Assembly: GCA_949752745.1 (NCBI GenBank)
Contig: OX457024.1
Coordinates: 109,050,287 to 109,114,286, forward strand
Length of the DNA: 64,000 nt
Direction of reading: 5' to 3'
Source of the DNA: Protula sp. h YS-2021
Lineage: Eukaryota > Annelida > Polychaeta > Sabellida > Serpulidae
Of this stretch, positions 54,516 to 62,980 are shown piece by piece. Both the position numbers and the translations under genes were made by a program. The notes under the pieces were generated by a model that made no database searches, had not been told where the DNA came from, and worked only from the letters and a program-made list of their open reading frames with translations. Position 1 is the stretch's first letter; each line of letters begins with the position of its first letter.

Positions 54516-54624
54516 GTTTATAGCGATCATAAATCATATGTTTTACAATAAAATCACTGTCACTGTGTCTGAGTACCTCTAGAATGTTTTCTACACTTAC
54601 ACCTCGAGCCCGTTGTAAAATATA

Positions 54625-55332
54625 CTACTGACAGTAAAATACACATGCATTGGACAATGGCTGTTGTAATGGTATACTATTCATTACAAAGTTTTTTCCT
54701 AAAATTTGAACTATACGTTTATCTGTAGGTGCTATACCATAGGAATCAAAATACTTTTTATTATATACCGCCAGCCAATGTTGCCCGGGCTTATCCTGTT
54801 CATCTGTGTTAATCACATAAGGCTCCGGTTGCCATGTAGGTAACTTATCAATAGCAAATCCACCATGAAAAATATCCTTAATCATACAGTCATGTTTTAA
54901 AATAGCTTCAATCTGCCACGTATTCATGTGTAGTTTCGACTTCCCGTGACTTTCTTCCGAGTCATGAATGAGGTGTGAAATAATGCTTGTATATCCATGA
55001 GTGTTGTTGCTATGTGAAATAAGACGATCTTTCAGAAACAGAGCCACATTGCTCCATAATCCATTAAATACATCGTTAATATGAGCGACTTCATCATCCT
55101 GTCCACAACCAGCTTCCGATTTCCTTACAATTCTAAAGGTGACGTCAAGTTTTGAATTTTTTAAATTTTAATGTTCTTCTGTTGTTTCTGGTATGTAGAA
55201 TTCTACTGGTGCACTTGGTCTAAGAGCAGTATTCTACGTCAGATGTTTTTCAACTGTTTGTGTTGGTAAAATGCGAAACCATTCTAAAGGTGAAGTACTA
55301 CATTCACAGAATTGATCATGAATAAGTGACAT
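54625..55332 (-). pseudogene. Capsid protein-protease chimera by deletion (E2)
   Basis: From ATG 55,332 the capsid N terminus (PLEWF, PVEFYIPETTEE) is broken by stops. The open block from 55,047 reads LFLKDRLISHSNNTHGY as in E1. After GKSKL it joins, without a frame break, MNTWQIEAILKHD, the start of an adenain-type cysteine protease: FAIDKLPTW, INTDEQDKPGQHWLAVY (catalytic His), YFDSYG and QPLSNACVFYC (Gln and Cys region). It stops right after that. Most of the capsid gene and the protease tail are gone. Protease normally matures virion proteins. Confidence 0.8.
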
Positions 55333-55336
55333 CTTT

Positions 55337-55603
55337 TTAAAAAATATCTTTTGATGTTGACGCTTTGACTCTTTTTCGTTTACTAACAGGTTTGCGTGGG
55401 TGCTTGCGCCTTTTACCGTTTGCTATAGCACCTACGAGTCGTGTTGTTGCTTCCTGAGCTACTTTTCCAGTGACATCTTTGGCAATACCTCTTAATGTTT
55501 TTTTCAAATGAGGAGCAACCATTTTTGCGCCAGATGCAAGTAGTGGTACAGCCTTTCTAGCCAATGCACTCAGAAAAGAACCAATACCTTGTCCGTATTG
55601 CAT
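55337..55603 (-). CDS. pVI-like basic minor capsid protein (E2)
   Basis: 88 codons, GQGIGSFLSALARKAVPLL amphipathic helix, KMVAPHLKKTLRGIAKDV, basic tail ending STSKDIF. The N-terminal ~30 codons seen in E1 lie in another frame upstream (55,604-55,690), so the 5' end is frameshifted. Confidence 0.65.
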   Translation of the reverse strand: MQYGQGIGSFLSALARKAVPLLASGAKMVAPHLKKTLRGIAKDVTGKVAQEATTRLVGAIANGKRRKHPRKPVSKRKRVKASTSKDIF

Positions 55604-55744
55604 TCGAGTGCCTCAAAATCAGGTAGTGCCCGCTCAACTTGGTATTGAAAATGGTTTCGATAAATATTTGGATTGTGAATATAAGGCTTCATATTGCTTT
55701 TTGTCTAAAATGAAGTTTAGAGATGACTTTACCACTCAGAAATG

Positions 55745-56275
55745 CTACGTTTTTTCCCCTGTGTCGTTCTTGATATTGATTTCAATGGTATCGAACTTGT
55801 TGCTATTTACAGAAACATAATGTGGTTCCCCATACGTTTTAGTGACTATATCACCATCTTTTCCTTGAACAGCTACTGCACGTAATAAAGGGACATAATA
55901 ATCACCAACAACTTGAGGATCACAAATACCACAATACACATACAAAGTGTAAAATCCACGTGTAATGTTAGAGGTATAGTCCGATTGGTACATTTGTTCA
56001 CTATCTACGTTAGATGTAAATAAACCCGTGTCACGAAATCCTTCTATAATGACCTCGTGGAACTCTTCTATACCATACCAAAAGGAATAACCTCCATCTT
56101 TTTTAAATGTAGGCCACATATGAGGGTATTGAATTTCTGCCAATGCTAATTCAAAACTGTTTCTTAAATAAATTGTTTTTGGCATACGTATTTGAAACGT
56201 GGAAGCCGTATTATTTGGATAAATATCCTTGCTTGCATTGCTCGGTAAAGTAATGTAAAAACTTGTTGATTCCAT
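55745..56275 (-). pseudogene. Penton-like protein with internal deletion (E2)
   Basis: 176 codons from MESTSFYITLPSNASKD; FELALAEIQYPHMW and GFYTLYVYCGICDPQVVGD match E1. The central part between these blocks is shorter than in E1, an in-frame loss. It keeps an open frame, but the fold is probably disrupted. Confidence 0.68.
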
Positions 56276-56416
56276 GACGTCTAAATTGAAAATGACCGTT
56301 TGTGCTTTGGTATAACATTAATTTCTACACTTATGGTTTCGTCTACTGTACCTCAACAACACCCACTTAAGCACCGTACATTTTGAAAGGTTTTCATAAA
56401 ACGTAATGAAGGTAAT

Positions 56417-56965
56417 TTAATACATTTCCCATTCAAGCTCATGTTGACGGACATTTTTAATATCTTGTATGGTTGTACGTTTTGCAAAAATGGTTAAGGG
56501 AATGTTACTGTTTGCTTTAGCCTCAGTGAACTCTTTCCATCTAACTGGTACACTTCCACGTTCTTTCTTTCGTGACCCCACCAGTGCTTCTTTCAATAAG
56601 TCAACAAAATTTGAATTAGAAATGGCTTCACCCGTACTTAACACAAGTTCTTTCTGTTCAGTCCACTGTATTCCATTATCTTTCAGTTCTTTTAACACTA
56701 AAGTCACCTTTTGATGATATGTAGGTGGAAAATACTGTACTATATTTGTTTTCTTATCTGGAGGTGTACCACGTTTTTGTTTGTAGCGTATATATTCTCC
56801 CACCAGCTGTGACATCTTTTTAGCAGCTTCATGATTCCTTTCACCTTTTAATACATGTTTTATTTTACTTTTCAAATCACTCTCCTTAGACTGAGACTCT
56901 TTGAGTTCTAACAACATAAAATATTCAGATTCTGGAATCAACACTATTTTCTGTGTGTGTTTCAT
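56417..56965 (-). CDS. Conserved structural-region ORF (E2)
   Basis: About 182 codons from ATG 56,965 (MKHTQKIVLIPESEYFMLLE) to NVRQHELEWEMY. Aligns with 23,519-24,088: helix, linker, LVLSTGEAISNSNFVDLLKEAL, FAKRTTIQDI. Role unknown, likely virion-associated. Frame intact. Confidence 0.7.
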   Translation of the reverse strand: MKHTQKIVLIPESEYFMLLELKESQSKESDLKSKIKHVLKGERNHEAAKKMSQLVGEYIRYKQKRGTPPDKKTNIVQYFPPTYHQKVTLVLKELKDNGIQWTEQKELVLSTGEAISNSNFVDLLKEALVGSRKKERGSVPVRWKEFTEAKANSNIPLTIFAKRTTIQDIKNVRQHELEWEMY

Positions 56966-57005
56966 CGTCGTATAAGCTGTGCTAACAGGGGTAGGGAAAG
57001 GTTGC

Positions 57006-57245
57006 TTAAGTTCCAATAAAACCACCTTTTTGATTAATTAGCTTGAGAGATACTGTTTTGCTACTCAGTGTTCTCAACAAGTGTTTATGACGTTTCAGCT
57101 TTTGATAAGCTTGTGGATTTAATGGTATATGCCCTTTTAAAACGTTGAGACAAATTTCAAATAAACTAGTTAATTCTTCTTTTGTCGCTTGTTTAAGTAA
57201 AGCTTTATGAAGGAATGGTTGATTTGATTTTAGTCGCTTTGACAT
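57006..57245 (-). pseudogene. pX-like basic protein, 3' frameshift (E2)
   Basis: MSKRLKSNQPFLHKALLKQA...EICLNVLKGHIPL...INQKGGFIGT, then a stop: a one-base change removes the hydrophobic C terminus kept in E1. The internal segment after FLH is also shorter. Confidence 0.65.
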
Positions 57246-57299
57246 GTTGCTTTATTCAATGTAAAAGCTAGATATGACTGCTGTGCTATAGACATAGCC

Positions 57300-57556
57300 T
57301 TATTTACATCAACGAAAGTATGTCATGTGGTACAATACCAGTACGAATGCGAAGGTGTTCTTCTGTTTTTGGTTTTAAGTCAATAAGCAAATACCCAAAA
57401 GGTTTAGTTGTGGCGTCTTGAAACGCTTCAATTAAAAATTGTGATTTGCCTGGATACATTTGACGCGCCAATGTTGTAATTTGTTGATTATATCTTGGAT
57501 TCTTAAACAAAATAATATAATTAGAATTCAAACTAATATTTCGCATTTCTTTTCCT
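57300..57556 (-). pseudogene. Packaging ATPase C-terminal fragment (E2)
   Basis: MRNISLNSNYIILFKNP, TLARQMYPGKSQFLIEAFQDA, FGYLLIDLKPKTEEHLRIRTG. Walker A and B parts are missing; the break coincides with a LINE tail. Confidence 0.78.
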
Positions 57557-57950
57557 TGATGATTGATTGACTGATTTGTTTAACGACACCGGCAACCCGT
57601 TAGGATCATATTGTGTCGGTTCTGTTGCTATAGGAAGACTCAGTTGAAACTAAAATCAATTAAAATAGACATAACAAGTAGTGTATAATCTAAAACCAAC
57701 TATATTCAATTTAAAACTTCTGTACAAGTGTAACAGAAGTTCAGAAAAGAAATAATTTTACTTGATGCTACCTTTGTAAAAAGATTTTTCATGGAATTCA
57801 CACTGTAGAAGCATGAACGAATGTTCTGAAAATCTAGACAATTGAGTAGAGTATGTTTTACAGTCAGACGTTCTTGACAACCAATACATTCTGGAGGCGC
57901 TTCGCCTCTCAGTAGATATCCGTGGGTGATGTATGTTTGCCCGATGCATC
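57557..57950 (-). mobile_element. LINE 3' end inside E2
   Basis: Starts at its 3' end with a GATTGATT tail, GTTTAACGACACCGGCAACC and CATATTGTGTCGG. Upstream it encodes GQTYITHGYLLRGEAPPECI and CQERLTVKHTLLNCLDF, the CCHC-like end of LINE ORF2. It joins the ATPase fragment to the PC4-like fragment. Integrase and flanking genes were lost here, before or with the insertion. Confidence 0.78.
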
Positions 57951-58248
57951 GTTTGGTAGCATAAGTACGTCCATCTTTTGTAGTAATATAGTCACGGATA
58001 TCTAGATAGAGCTTTTGCTTGTATCGACACACTTTCACACCTTTTCCATTCCCAATTGGGATGAGAACTTTTAAGTTGTGTTGTTGTGGTGGTGTAGCAC
58101 TTTCTTGCGTGAAGGCTGGTTCACCACTCACGTTCACACCTTGTCCAGTTGGGATAAGACCGGATTGTTTTAAGTGTTGTAGTATGTTGTTTACACTTCC
58201 TTGAGTAGCAGCTGGTTGCTCACTAACTTTTATTTCTCCTGAATTCAT
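57948..58248 (-). pseudogene. PC4-like protein, cut by a LINE (E2)
   Basis: From MNSGEIKVSE (ATG 58,248; an in-frame ATG also at 58,260). After a Gln/Gly-rich linker: VLIPIGNGKGVKVCRYKQK then LYLDIRDYITTKDGRTYATK, a good match to the PC4 strand 1-3 pattern with its central DIR-Y-Y and D-G turn. At codon about 105 the frame continues into LINE sequence. Likely a ssDNA-binding transcription or replication factor. Confidence 0.62.
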
Positions 58249-58299
58249 TTTGATGTTCACTCCTCAACGGTTCGTTTAAAAATGATGAGGAGTGACTGT

Positions 58300-58320
58300 G
58301 TTGTACCCTTTTATTGTATA
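58300..58320 (-). promoter_or_regulatory. TATA-like box of the PC4-like gene (E2)
   Basis: AATAAAAGGGTACAAC about 60 nt upstream of the ATG, conserved with E3 (15,073). Confidence 0.45.
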
Positions 58321-58523
58321 GAAGTTTCCACTGGCGCATGCGTAACTAAACATATTTCTGCTACTAAAAACTGAATGTCTGGTAGCCAATCATAATCAGT
58401 CTTTTGTAATGCTAGTCCTAACAGAAATTGTTCATGTGGTACACCAAGACTGCTACACTTTTGTGTAAATTCCACCAACACTTGATGAATCGGTAAGTTG
58501 AGCCGTGCTTTTTTCAGTGTGCA
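58311..58523 (-). pseudogene. Hypothetical ORF fragment upstream of PC4-like (E2)
   Basis: Minus-strand open frame: LPIHQVLVEFTQKCSSLGVP, LLGLALQKTDYDWLPDIQFL, ending LVTHAPVETSIQ. Its stop overlaps the next gene's TATA box. The end is conserved in E3. The 5' part is missing; family unknown. Confidence 0.4.
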
Positions 58524-58663
58524 TTAAAGTGCATAAACACAGCATCAAGTTTTTTATTCAAAGAAAAATGAGGTGTTAAAACAAAAGACTATTCTATAAA
58601 CTAATGTACATGCAATGAGCATAACGTTTTTTAAATTCAAGTTCCATTACACGATACGATTCC

Positions 58664-58990
58664 ATGTGGTTCTACCTTAAGTTCACCACACACCTTACAG
58701 AAATTGTCTGGTTCACAGTCTTTACAGTTGTATTTATGACAATGACACTCCAAAGAACTGAGATCCACCACAGTACTCACAAATGTAAGCAAGTTGATTG
58801 TACGCGTGTTTGTTACAATTTCTCACTTCTCTCTGATCCTCTTTCCTCAACTCGCTGTCTTTCATGCGTTCATGAAAAAGTTGTATTTTCAATATTTCAT
58901 GACATTTTCCTTCCAAAAGCTCTGCAACTTTTGGTATAATGTCTAAAAATGTGTTCCATTCCTCATCATTTAGGTTGATGAAGTTATTTC
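58664..58990 (-). pseudogene. PC4-like C terminus + Cys-rich tail (E2)
   Basis: INLNDEEWNTFLDIIPKVAE (final PC4-type helix), a charged helix, then ICEYCGG; after a frameshift near 58,750, CHCHKYNCKDCEPDNFC. Corresponds to 27,121-27,230 plus 26,876-27,091 of E1. In front of it sits a duplicate of the 59.28-kb promoter, whose ATG opens only two codons here. Confidence 0.55.
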
Positions 58991-59045
58991 ATGGTTATGA
59001 CGGTTGAGTGATACTAAAGTGCGTTCCTTTTATATGTCATGTATA
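58990..59045 (-). promoter_or_regulatory. Duplicated TATA promoter, copy a
   Basis: TGACATATAAAAGGAACGCACTTTAGTATCACTCAACCGTCATAACCATG, i.e. TATAAAAGG at about 59,033 and the leader to ATG. Nearly the same 50 bp lies at 59,279-59,335 in front of the next gene; it overlaps the 3' end of that gene. Confidence 0.6.
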
Positions 59046-59283
59046 TGTACCTCTTTTCAGCAAACTTAATGACTGCAATGTGTTTATCGTCAGAGAGTTT
59101 GAATTCATAACCCTCATCACGCAGGTGGTAACTATTGACTCTTATTTTATCCCACATAAGAGTTGAGAGGACAATCCATCTTGACCCCGGTAAAAGACGT
59201 GCAAACCGCCGATATGCTCCTTCTTCTACACAGACTTGTAAGTTATCACTGACAACGAATGCTGTGTTCATGGTTGCGTTCAT
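59014..59283 (-). CDS. PC4-like N-terminal protein (E2)
   Basis: 89 codons (MNATMNTAFVVSDNLQVCVE). RRFARLLPGSRWIVLSTLMW, DEGYEFKLSDDKHIAVI and KFAEKRYIYMTYK parallel the E1 protein at 27.2-27.5 kb. It stops where E1 also has a stop, just before the INLNDEEW helix, which here follows a duplicated promoter. Confidence 0.5.
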   Translation of the reverse strand: MNATMNTAFVVSDNLQVCVEEGAYRRFARLLPGSRWIVLSTLMWDKIRVNSYHLRDEGYEFKLSDDKHIAVIKFAEKRYIYMTYKRNAL

Positions 59284-59345
59284 GGTTATGACTGTTGAGT
59301 GATACTAAAGTTCGTTCCTTTTATATGTCATATGACGTCATAAAA
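59279..59345 (-). promoter_or_regulatory. Duplicated TATA promoter, copy b, with CRE
   Basis: Minus strand TATGACGTCATATGACATATAAAAGGAACG: a perfect CRE (59,333-59,340), a second half-site and TATAAAAGG. Copy a lacks the CRE. Confidence 0.6.
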
Positions 59346-59399
59346 TTGTTAACGAATCATAGTGTGAGTTGCTTGAAGACGTCACAGAATTTTTAACCA

Positions 59400-59575
59400 A
59401 TCATATTTGATTCCTCACTCCAATAGATTATGAACCACTTTCTAACGAGCTCTTTTACTTCAGGAAGCCATTCATCATCGCTCTGGATTTTCTACTCGAA
59501 CATCCATGTAGCGTACCAATCCTTAAATATTTTCTCCATAGCTCTGTCTTCCTTCATGTTGTTACTGTTCATGAA
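59400..59575 (-). pseudogene. Short Trp-rich ORF relic (E2 right end)
   Basis: Minus strand MEKIFKDWYATWMFE, one stop, then DDEWLPEVKELVRKWFIIYW. Family unknown. Possibly a decayed first gene of the minus block. Confidence 0.3.
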
Positions 59576-59635
59576 TGTATTGTTACCCCTTTAATATGCT
59601 TATTAGCCCTCGATGCTGTGACGAAATGATGCATG

Positions 59636-59870
59636 TTCGTACATGCTTAGATGTGATGACGAAATCATGCGTCATTTCATCTCTCACTGCTTTGACGAAA
59701 AAATTTACATTAACTTCCGGAAACTGTGCTCGTATTCGCACGGGTTTAAAAACACCTGTGGTCATACCCGTACGGGTATGAAAATACCTGTTTTGAAACC
59801 CACGGTTTGGAAAAACCGGAAAATGCGGGTTTGAAAACAGCTGTTTTCAAACCCGTATTTTCCCACTACT
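59636..59870 (-). repeat. E2 right terminal inverted repeat
   Basis: Reverse complement of 45,484-45,725, ending TTTTCCCACTACT at 59,870. Palindromes include TTGAAAACAGCTGTTTTCAA (59,831-59,850) and ACCCGTACGGGT. Confidence 0.88.
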
Positions 59871-59876
59871 TATGCA
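59871..59876 (+). repeat. Target site duplication TATGCA, right (E2)
   Basis: Directly abuts the terminal CCCACTACT and matches 45,478-45,483. Confidence 0.85.
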
Positions 59877-59984
59877 TCTCTGCTGACTCATAAAATGTTT
59901 CACTTGTAAAAAACTTTAAAGTAAGGTGCAAAGGTTTAATAATTCCATAAGAACTACGTTTTGGTGTAATTTGAACCATAAGAG

Positions 59985-60230
59985 TTCAAGAGAAGGGAAG
60001 GAAGGGATTGAAACATAAAAAATGAAGTAGTTCCGAGGTATGAGAAATGGTTTTGGGTATTTATGACCATTGACCCAAAATTTCTTGTGCTTCTCATAGT
60101 TGTGGGGAATTGAATCTTACAGGACTGCACTTTATTATAAAGAGGAACATATAAGTACATAAGAGGTACATACAAACTGTCAATATAGCTCAATACTTTG
60201 AGGAATTTGAAGAAAACGCTCGACTTCGAT
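59985..60230 (+). repeat. Dispersed repeat, second copy
   Basis: Same-strand relative of 45,065-45,330, outside E2. From 60,231 to 60,431 nothing recognised apart from an 8-base C run. Confidence 0.6.
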
Positions 60231-60423
60231 TTCATCGAAATTAGAGTGTATTTCTAAACTCTATGACAAATGATGATTGCACATGAAGTTGTTGAATCTT
60301 ACTTCAGTAAATTATCCCAGTAATTGACAGTTTGTGTGCAAGTTTGGTGGGGAGGCATAGGGGCAGAGAGTTCGGAAAAAAAAGTTTCATCGAAATCCCC
60401 CCCCCTCACCCTTCCAATGGTAC

Positions 60424-61546
60424 CTATTTTCTAGGGCTGTGAACCGGTTCGGAAAACTGAACCGCGGTTCGAACCGGTTTTCTAAGACTAAAAACCCGGT
60501 TTAAATCGGTTTTTTTGTCATGAGACATGTTATTGGCCAAAAATAAGAGTGATTTTATTTATCACTTCAGAAACGTGAGTACGACTCCCTCACCAGGACT
60601 TTTGTTTTGCTATGTATACAAATCGGCATTTTTCCGTAAAAATCAGCAGTCGGAATCGCATTGAGTTTCTGCTTCAATTTTCGGCCAAAATCATTCAGCA
60701 TTCAACAATTTCAAATTGCTCAATTCCTTTGGCCAAACACAAAAACATAGGCATCAGTGATGCAAAGCCCCCAGCCAAACTAAAACTTGACGTTGCACAT
60801 CTTTAATATATATTCTTTCACTGTGTAAAGTTTCATAGCTTTATATCAAAGCGTTCACGTATTTACCGACATTTACACAATTTTACAAAATCTTTAAAAT
60901 TCAAATATTGCGGCTTTTTTTCGTCATTTGCGAAAAAAAAACAAAGTTCGGGTAGAGAAGGACCTAAGAAACTTTCGATTAAAATTTTATAACTATTTGA
61001 AGAAGACTGAGAGAAATGAGTGGTGTGACAATTCAGTTATTTACTGCTATTTATTCCAGTTTTTGCCAAACTTCAAAGTTCCGCCATTTCGACAGTTTTT
61101 GGCGAACCGCAAAAAAAAAATATAGTCTTGTAGGCGAACCCATGGGGAACATCCCTGCGTAACATTCAAACGATTGGAGTAAAACTGTAGGAGTAGCATT
61201 ATAAAATGGGTCAAAACGGGCACAAAAATTGCCGTCATTTTGTCAGTTTTTCGTCAATCGTAAAAAGTAATAGCCATGTGGGGGACCACCCAGGGAACAT
61301 TCCTGCGTAATATCAAAACGAGTGGAGCAAACCTGTATGAGGAGTAGCATTTTAAAGAAAATTTTTAACATACGCACATACGTTCAAGCCTTCAATAGTG
61401 ATACGACTAGGCCAGTTCGACAAAGTCGCTGGGTTAAAAAACCGAAAAAACGGTTTTTCATTTTCGAACCGATTAACTGAACTGCGAAAATTAAAAAACC
61501 GCGGTTTTCAGATGAACCGGTTTAACCGCACAGCCCTACTATTTTC
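60424..61546. mobile_element. hAT-type non-autonomous DNA element
   Basis: Inverted ends TAGGGCTGTG (60,432) and CACAGCCCTA (to 61,538) enclose 1107 bp and are flanked by identical 8-bp CTATTTTC (60,424-60,431 and 61,539-61,546), the hAT signature. Subterminal parts are rich in AACCGGTT/CCGCGG palindromes. The interior has no transposase; a 50-bp motif (GCGTAA(C/T)ATTC/TCAAAACGA(G/T)TGGAG) is repeated at about 61,155 and 61,295. Confidence 0.88.
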
Positions 61547-61600
61547 TGTGTATCCAGTGGAACTGACATGTTATTGCTTTACAGTGAGATTAGGGTGTAA

Positions 61601-61638
61601 ATAAGAGTTCTACCGCACTTTTGCGGTAGAACTCTTAT
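61601..61638. repeat. 17-bp perfect hairpin
   Basis: ATAAGAGTTCTACCGCA pairs perfectly with 61,622-61,638 around a CTTT loop; a third half-copy, AAGAGTTCTGCCGCA, follows at 61,639. It lies at the outer edge of E4 and may be its terminus. Confidence 0.7.
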
Positions 61639-61649
61639 AAGAGTTCTGC

Positions 61650-61990
61650 CGCACATGATGTATTTGTATGTGAAGAGTTGTGCGGCACTGGGCGCGGCGG
61701 ACTGGGCGCACAGGATGGAGGATAGAGTGTGACGAAAGAAAACGTCATATGATGCAAGGATTGCGATTGCGAGCGAAAAGTGTGTTTCCGGTGAAACGTC
61801 TCGAGTGAAAGGGTGTGTGTGCGGAGACGGACGGGGTGTGGAGAGAGAGAGACAGAGAGAGACAGAGAGAGAAAAGAAGGCGTGATTGTCTCGAGTGAAG
61901 GAGGGTGTGTGTGCCGAGACGGGGTGGAGTTTTTTTTATAAAGCATTTCCCATTCTCATACATACAAAACACGGTTTGTTTGCTTATTTG
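61650..61990 (-). other. Subterminal-like flank shared with the 3.6-kb array
   Basis: The minus strand matches 30,615-30,930 as described there, with an added GAGAGAGACA simple repeat (61,840-61,875). Confidence 0.5.
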
Positions 61991-62002
61991 TTAATAGTTG
62001 GC

Positions 62003-62028
62003 GGCCGCGAGCGAGGCTCCTCGCGGCC
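62003..62028 (-). terminator. 3' stem-loop (E4 RING gene)
   Basis: GGCCGCGAG...CTCGCGGCC, 9-bp stem with 8-nt loop, then AATAAGCAAAC (61,988-61,978) 14 nt after the stem. 15 nt beyond the RING stop. Longer than the histone type but same position and spacing. Confidence 0.6.
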
Positions 62029-62042
62029 AGGAGACAAGCTCC

Positions 62043-62357
62043 TCACTGAGGTTTATTAGGTTTATTGTAGTTTTTGTAGGTGATGATGTCCCTCGCCTGC
62101 CTGCCACACTGGGACATTTGCTGGGAATTGAACAGGAAGCAGTTGCTCTTGTTGTTGCAAGTTAAGCATCTGAAGGTGAAGTTGTCTTTCAATGCCTCAA
62201 CAAATGCCGCTGTAACTGAGCAATGGAGGCAGGCTTGGTGTCCGCAGGGTGCGCAGATGGTCTTTTCACATAAAATGCTATAGTTGCAACCCGGACAAAC
62301 GGCGTGATCAGCTCGGGGTGTAGTACTCAAACCATTCTGGGTATTCTTGATCTTCAA
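62043..62357 (-). CDS. RING-finger accessory protein (E4)
   Basis: The Cys/His pattern CPGC-x5-C-x4-CAPCGHQACLHC...CLTC fits a C3HC4 RING (CGH-x2-C-x2-C core). The nominal start overlaps the upstream PC4-like gene by 50 nt in the +1 frame, so it may instead be the zinc-binding C terminus of that protein after a frameshift. Likely ubiquitin-ligase type; target unknown. Confidence 0.6.
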   Translation of the reverse strand: MKIKNTQNGLSTTPRADHAVCPGCNYSILCEKTICAPCGHQACLHCSVTAAFVEALKDNFTFRCLTCNNKSNCFLFNSQQMSQCGRQARDIITYKNYNKPNKPQ

Positions 62358-62637
62358 TGATGTTTGGTAGATCTTCTCCTAGGATGTTACTTCTTAAGTA
62401 AGCTTTTCTGAACTCTCCATCGGCAACGTTTGCAATTCTTTTCCCTGTTGTTATGATCCTATTAAAGGTGACTGGCACGCAGACGGCGTCAACGTTTTTT
62501 GGATCTGGAAAAAGTTCCACAAAATACTTTCTGTATGGTTCTTCGCGAAGCTGTGTTGGTTGAAAAAAGCGTGTATAAACGGTGTCGAAAGTTAATAGAT
62601 CTTCGACATGAATTGTAAATTCCATTGTTGCATCCAT
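62308..62637 (-). CDS. PC4-like or related protein (E4)
   Basis: About 109 codons from ATG 62,637 (MDATMEFTIHVEDLLTF). Start and general layout parallel the 59.0- and 27.5-kb proteins (short N terminus, strand-rich centre), but motif agreement is weak. Ends EYPEWFEYYTPS, overlapping the RING frame. Confidence 0.4.
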   Translation of the reverse strand: MDATMEFTIHVEDLLTFDTVYTRFFQPTQLREEPYRKYFVELFPDPKNVDAVCVPVTFNRIITTGKRIANVADGEFRKAYLRSNILGEDLPNIIEDQEYPEWFEYYTPS

Positions 62638-62659
62638 TGCAAAGGCTTGCAAAGGCTTG

Positions 62660-62944
62660 AATATATACTCTGCAGCTGATCAGACCACCCCCAGTACAGA
62701 GTATTGACGACCACCCCCCCACCCCTCCCCAAGAATCTGTGTTGTCGACCACCCCCCCCCCCCACCCCTCCTCTAGAGTTCTTGACGAAATGGATGGCAG
62801 TGTAAACGTCATTTTGTGCAGTTGCGTGATTACGAGATTGGGAAATAACAGCTTCCGCTGTAGCGTTGATGAAGCGCTGTACCACCCCACCCACCCCTCC
62901 CCTCCCTCCCCCAGAACTCATATATAAGTGAGGCTGTTGTCAGT
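62660..62944. promoter_or_regulatory. Divergent promoter block (E4)
   Basis: Reverse-complement relative of 29,180-29,430. Rightward: CACCCC-rich tract, TATATAAG (62,921-62,928), TCAGT (62,940). Leftward: TATATTC near 62,660. CCACCCCCC runs occur at 62,683, 62,712 and 62,750. Confidence 0.55.
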
Positions 62945-62980
62945 GTAGCTACCAGAGGTACACACAAAGAGGTACACAAG

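Larger units (their letters stand above)
45484..59870. mobile_element. E2: Maverick/adintovirus-like element with both ends
   Basis: Bounded by inverted AGTAGTGGGAAAATACGGG and TATGCA duplications. 14,387 bp, or about 12.0 kb without the 2.36-kb duplication. Plus-strand left half: RING gene, small gene, PolB relic, PC4-like; minus-strand right half: capsid-protease chimera to PC4-like genes. Integrase and the ATPase N terminus are missing. Gene order agrees with E1 and with known elements of this group. Confidence 0.88.
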
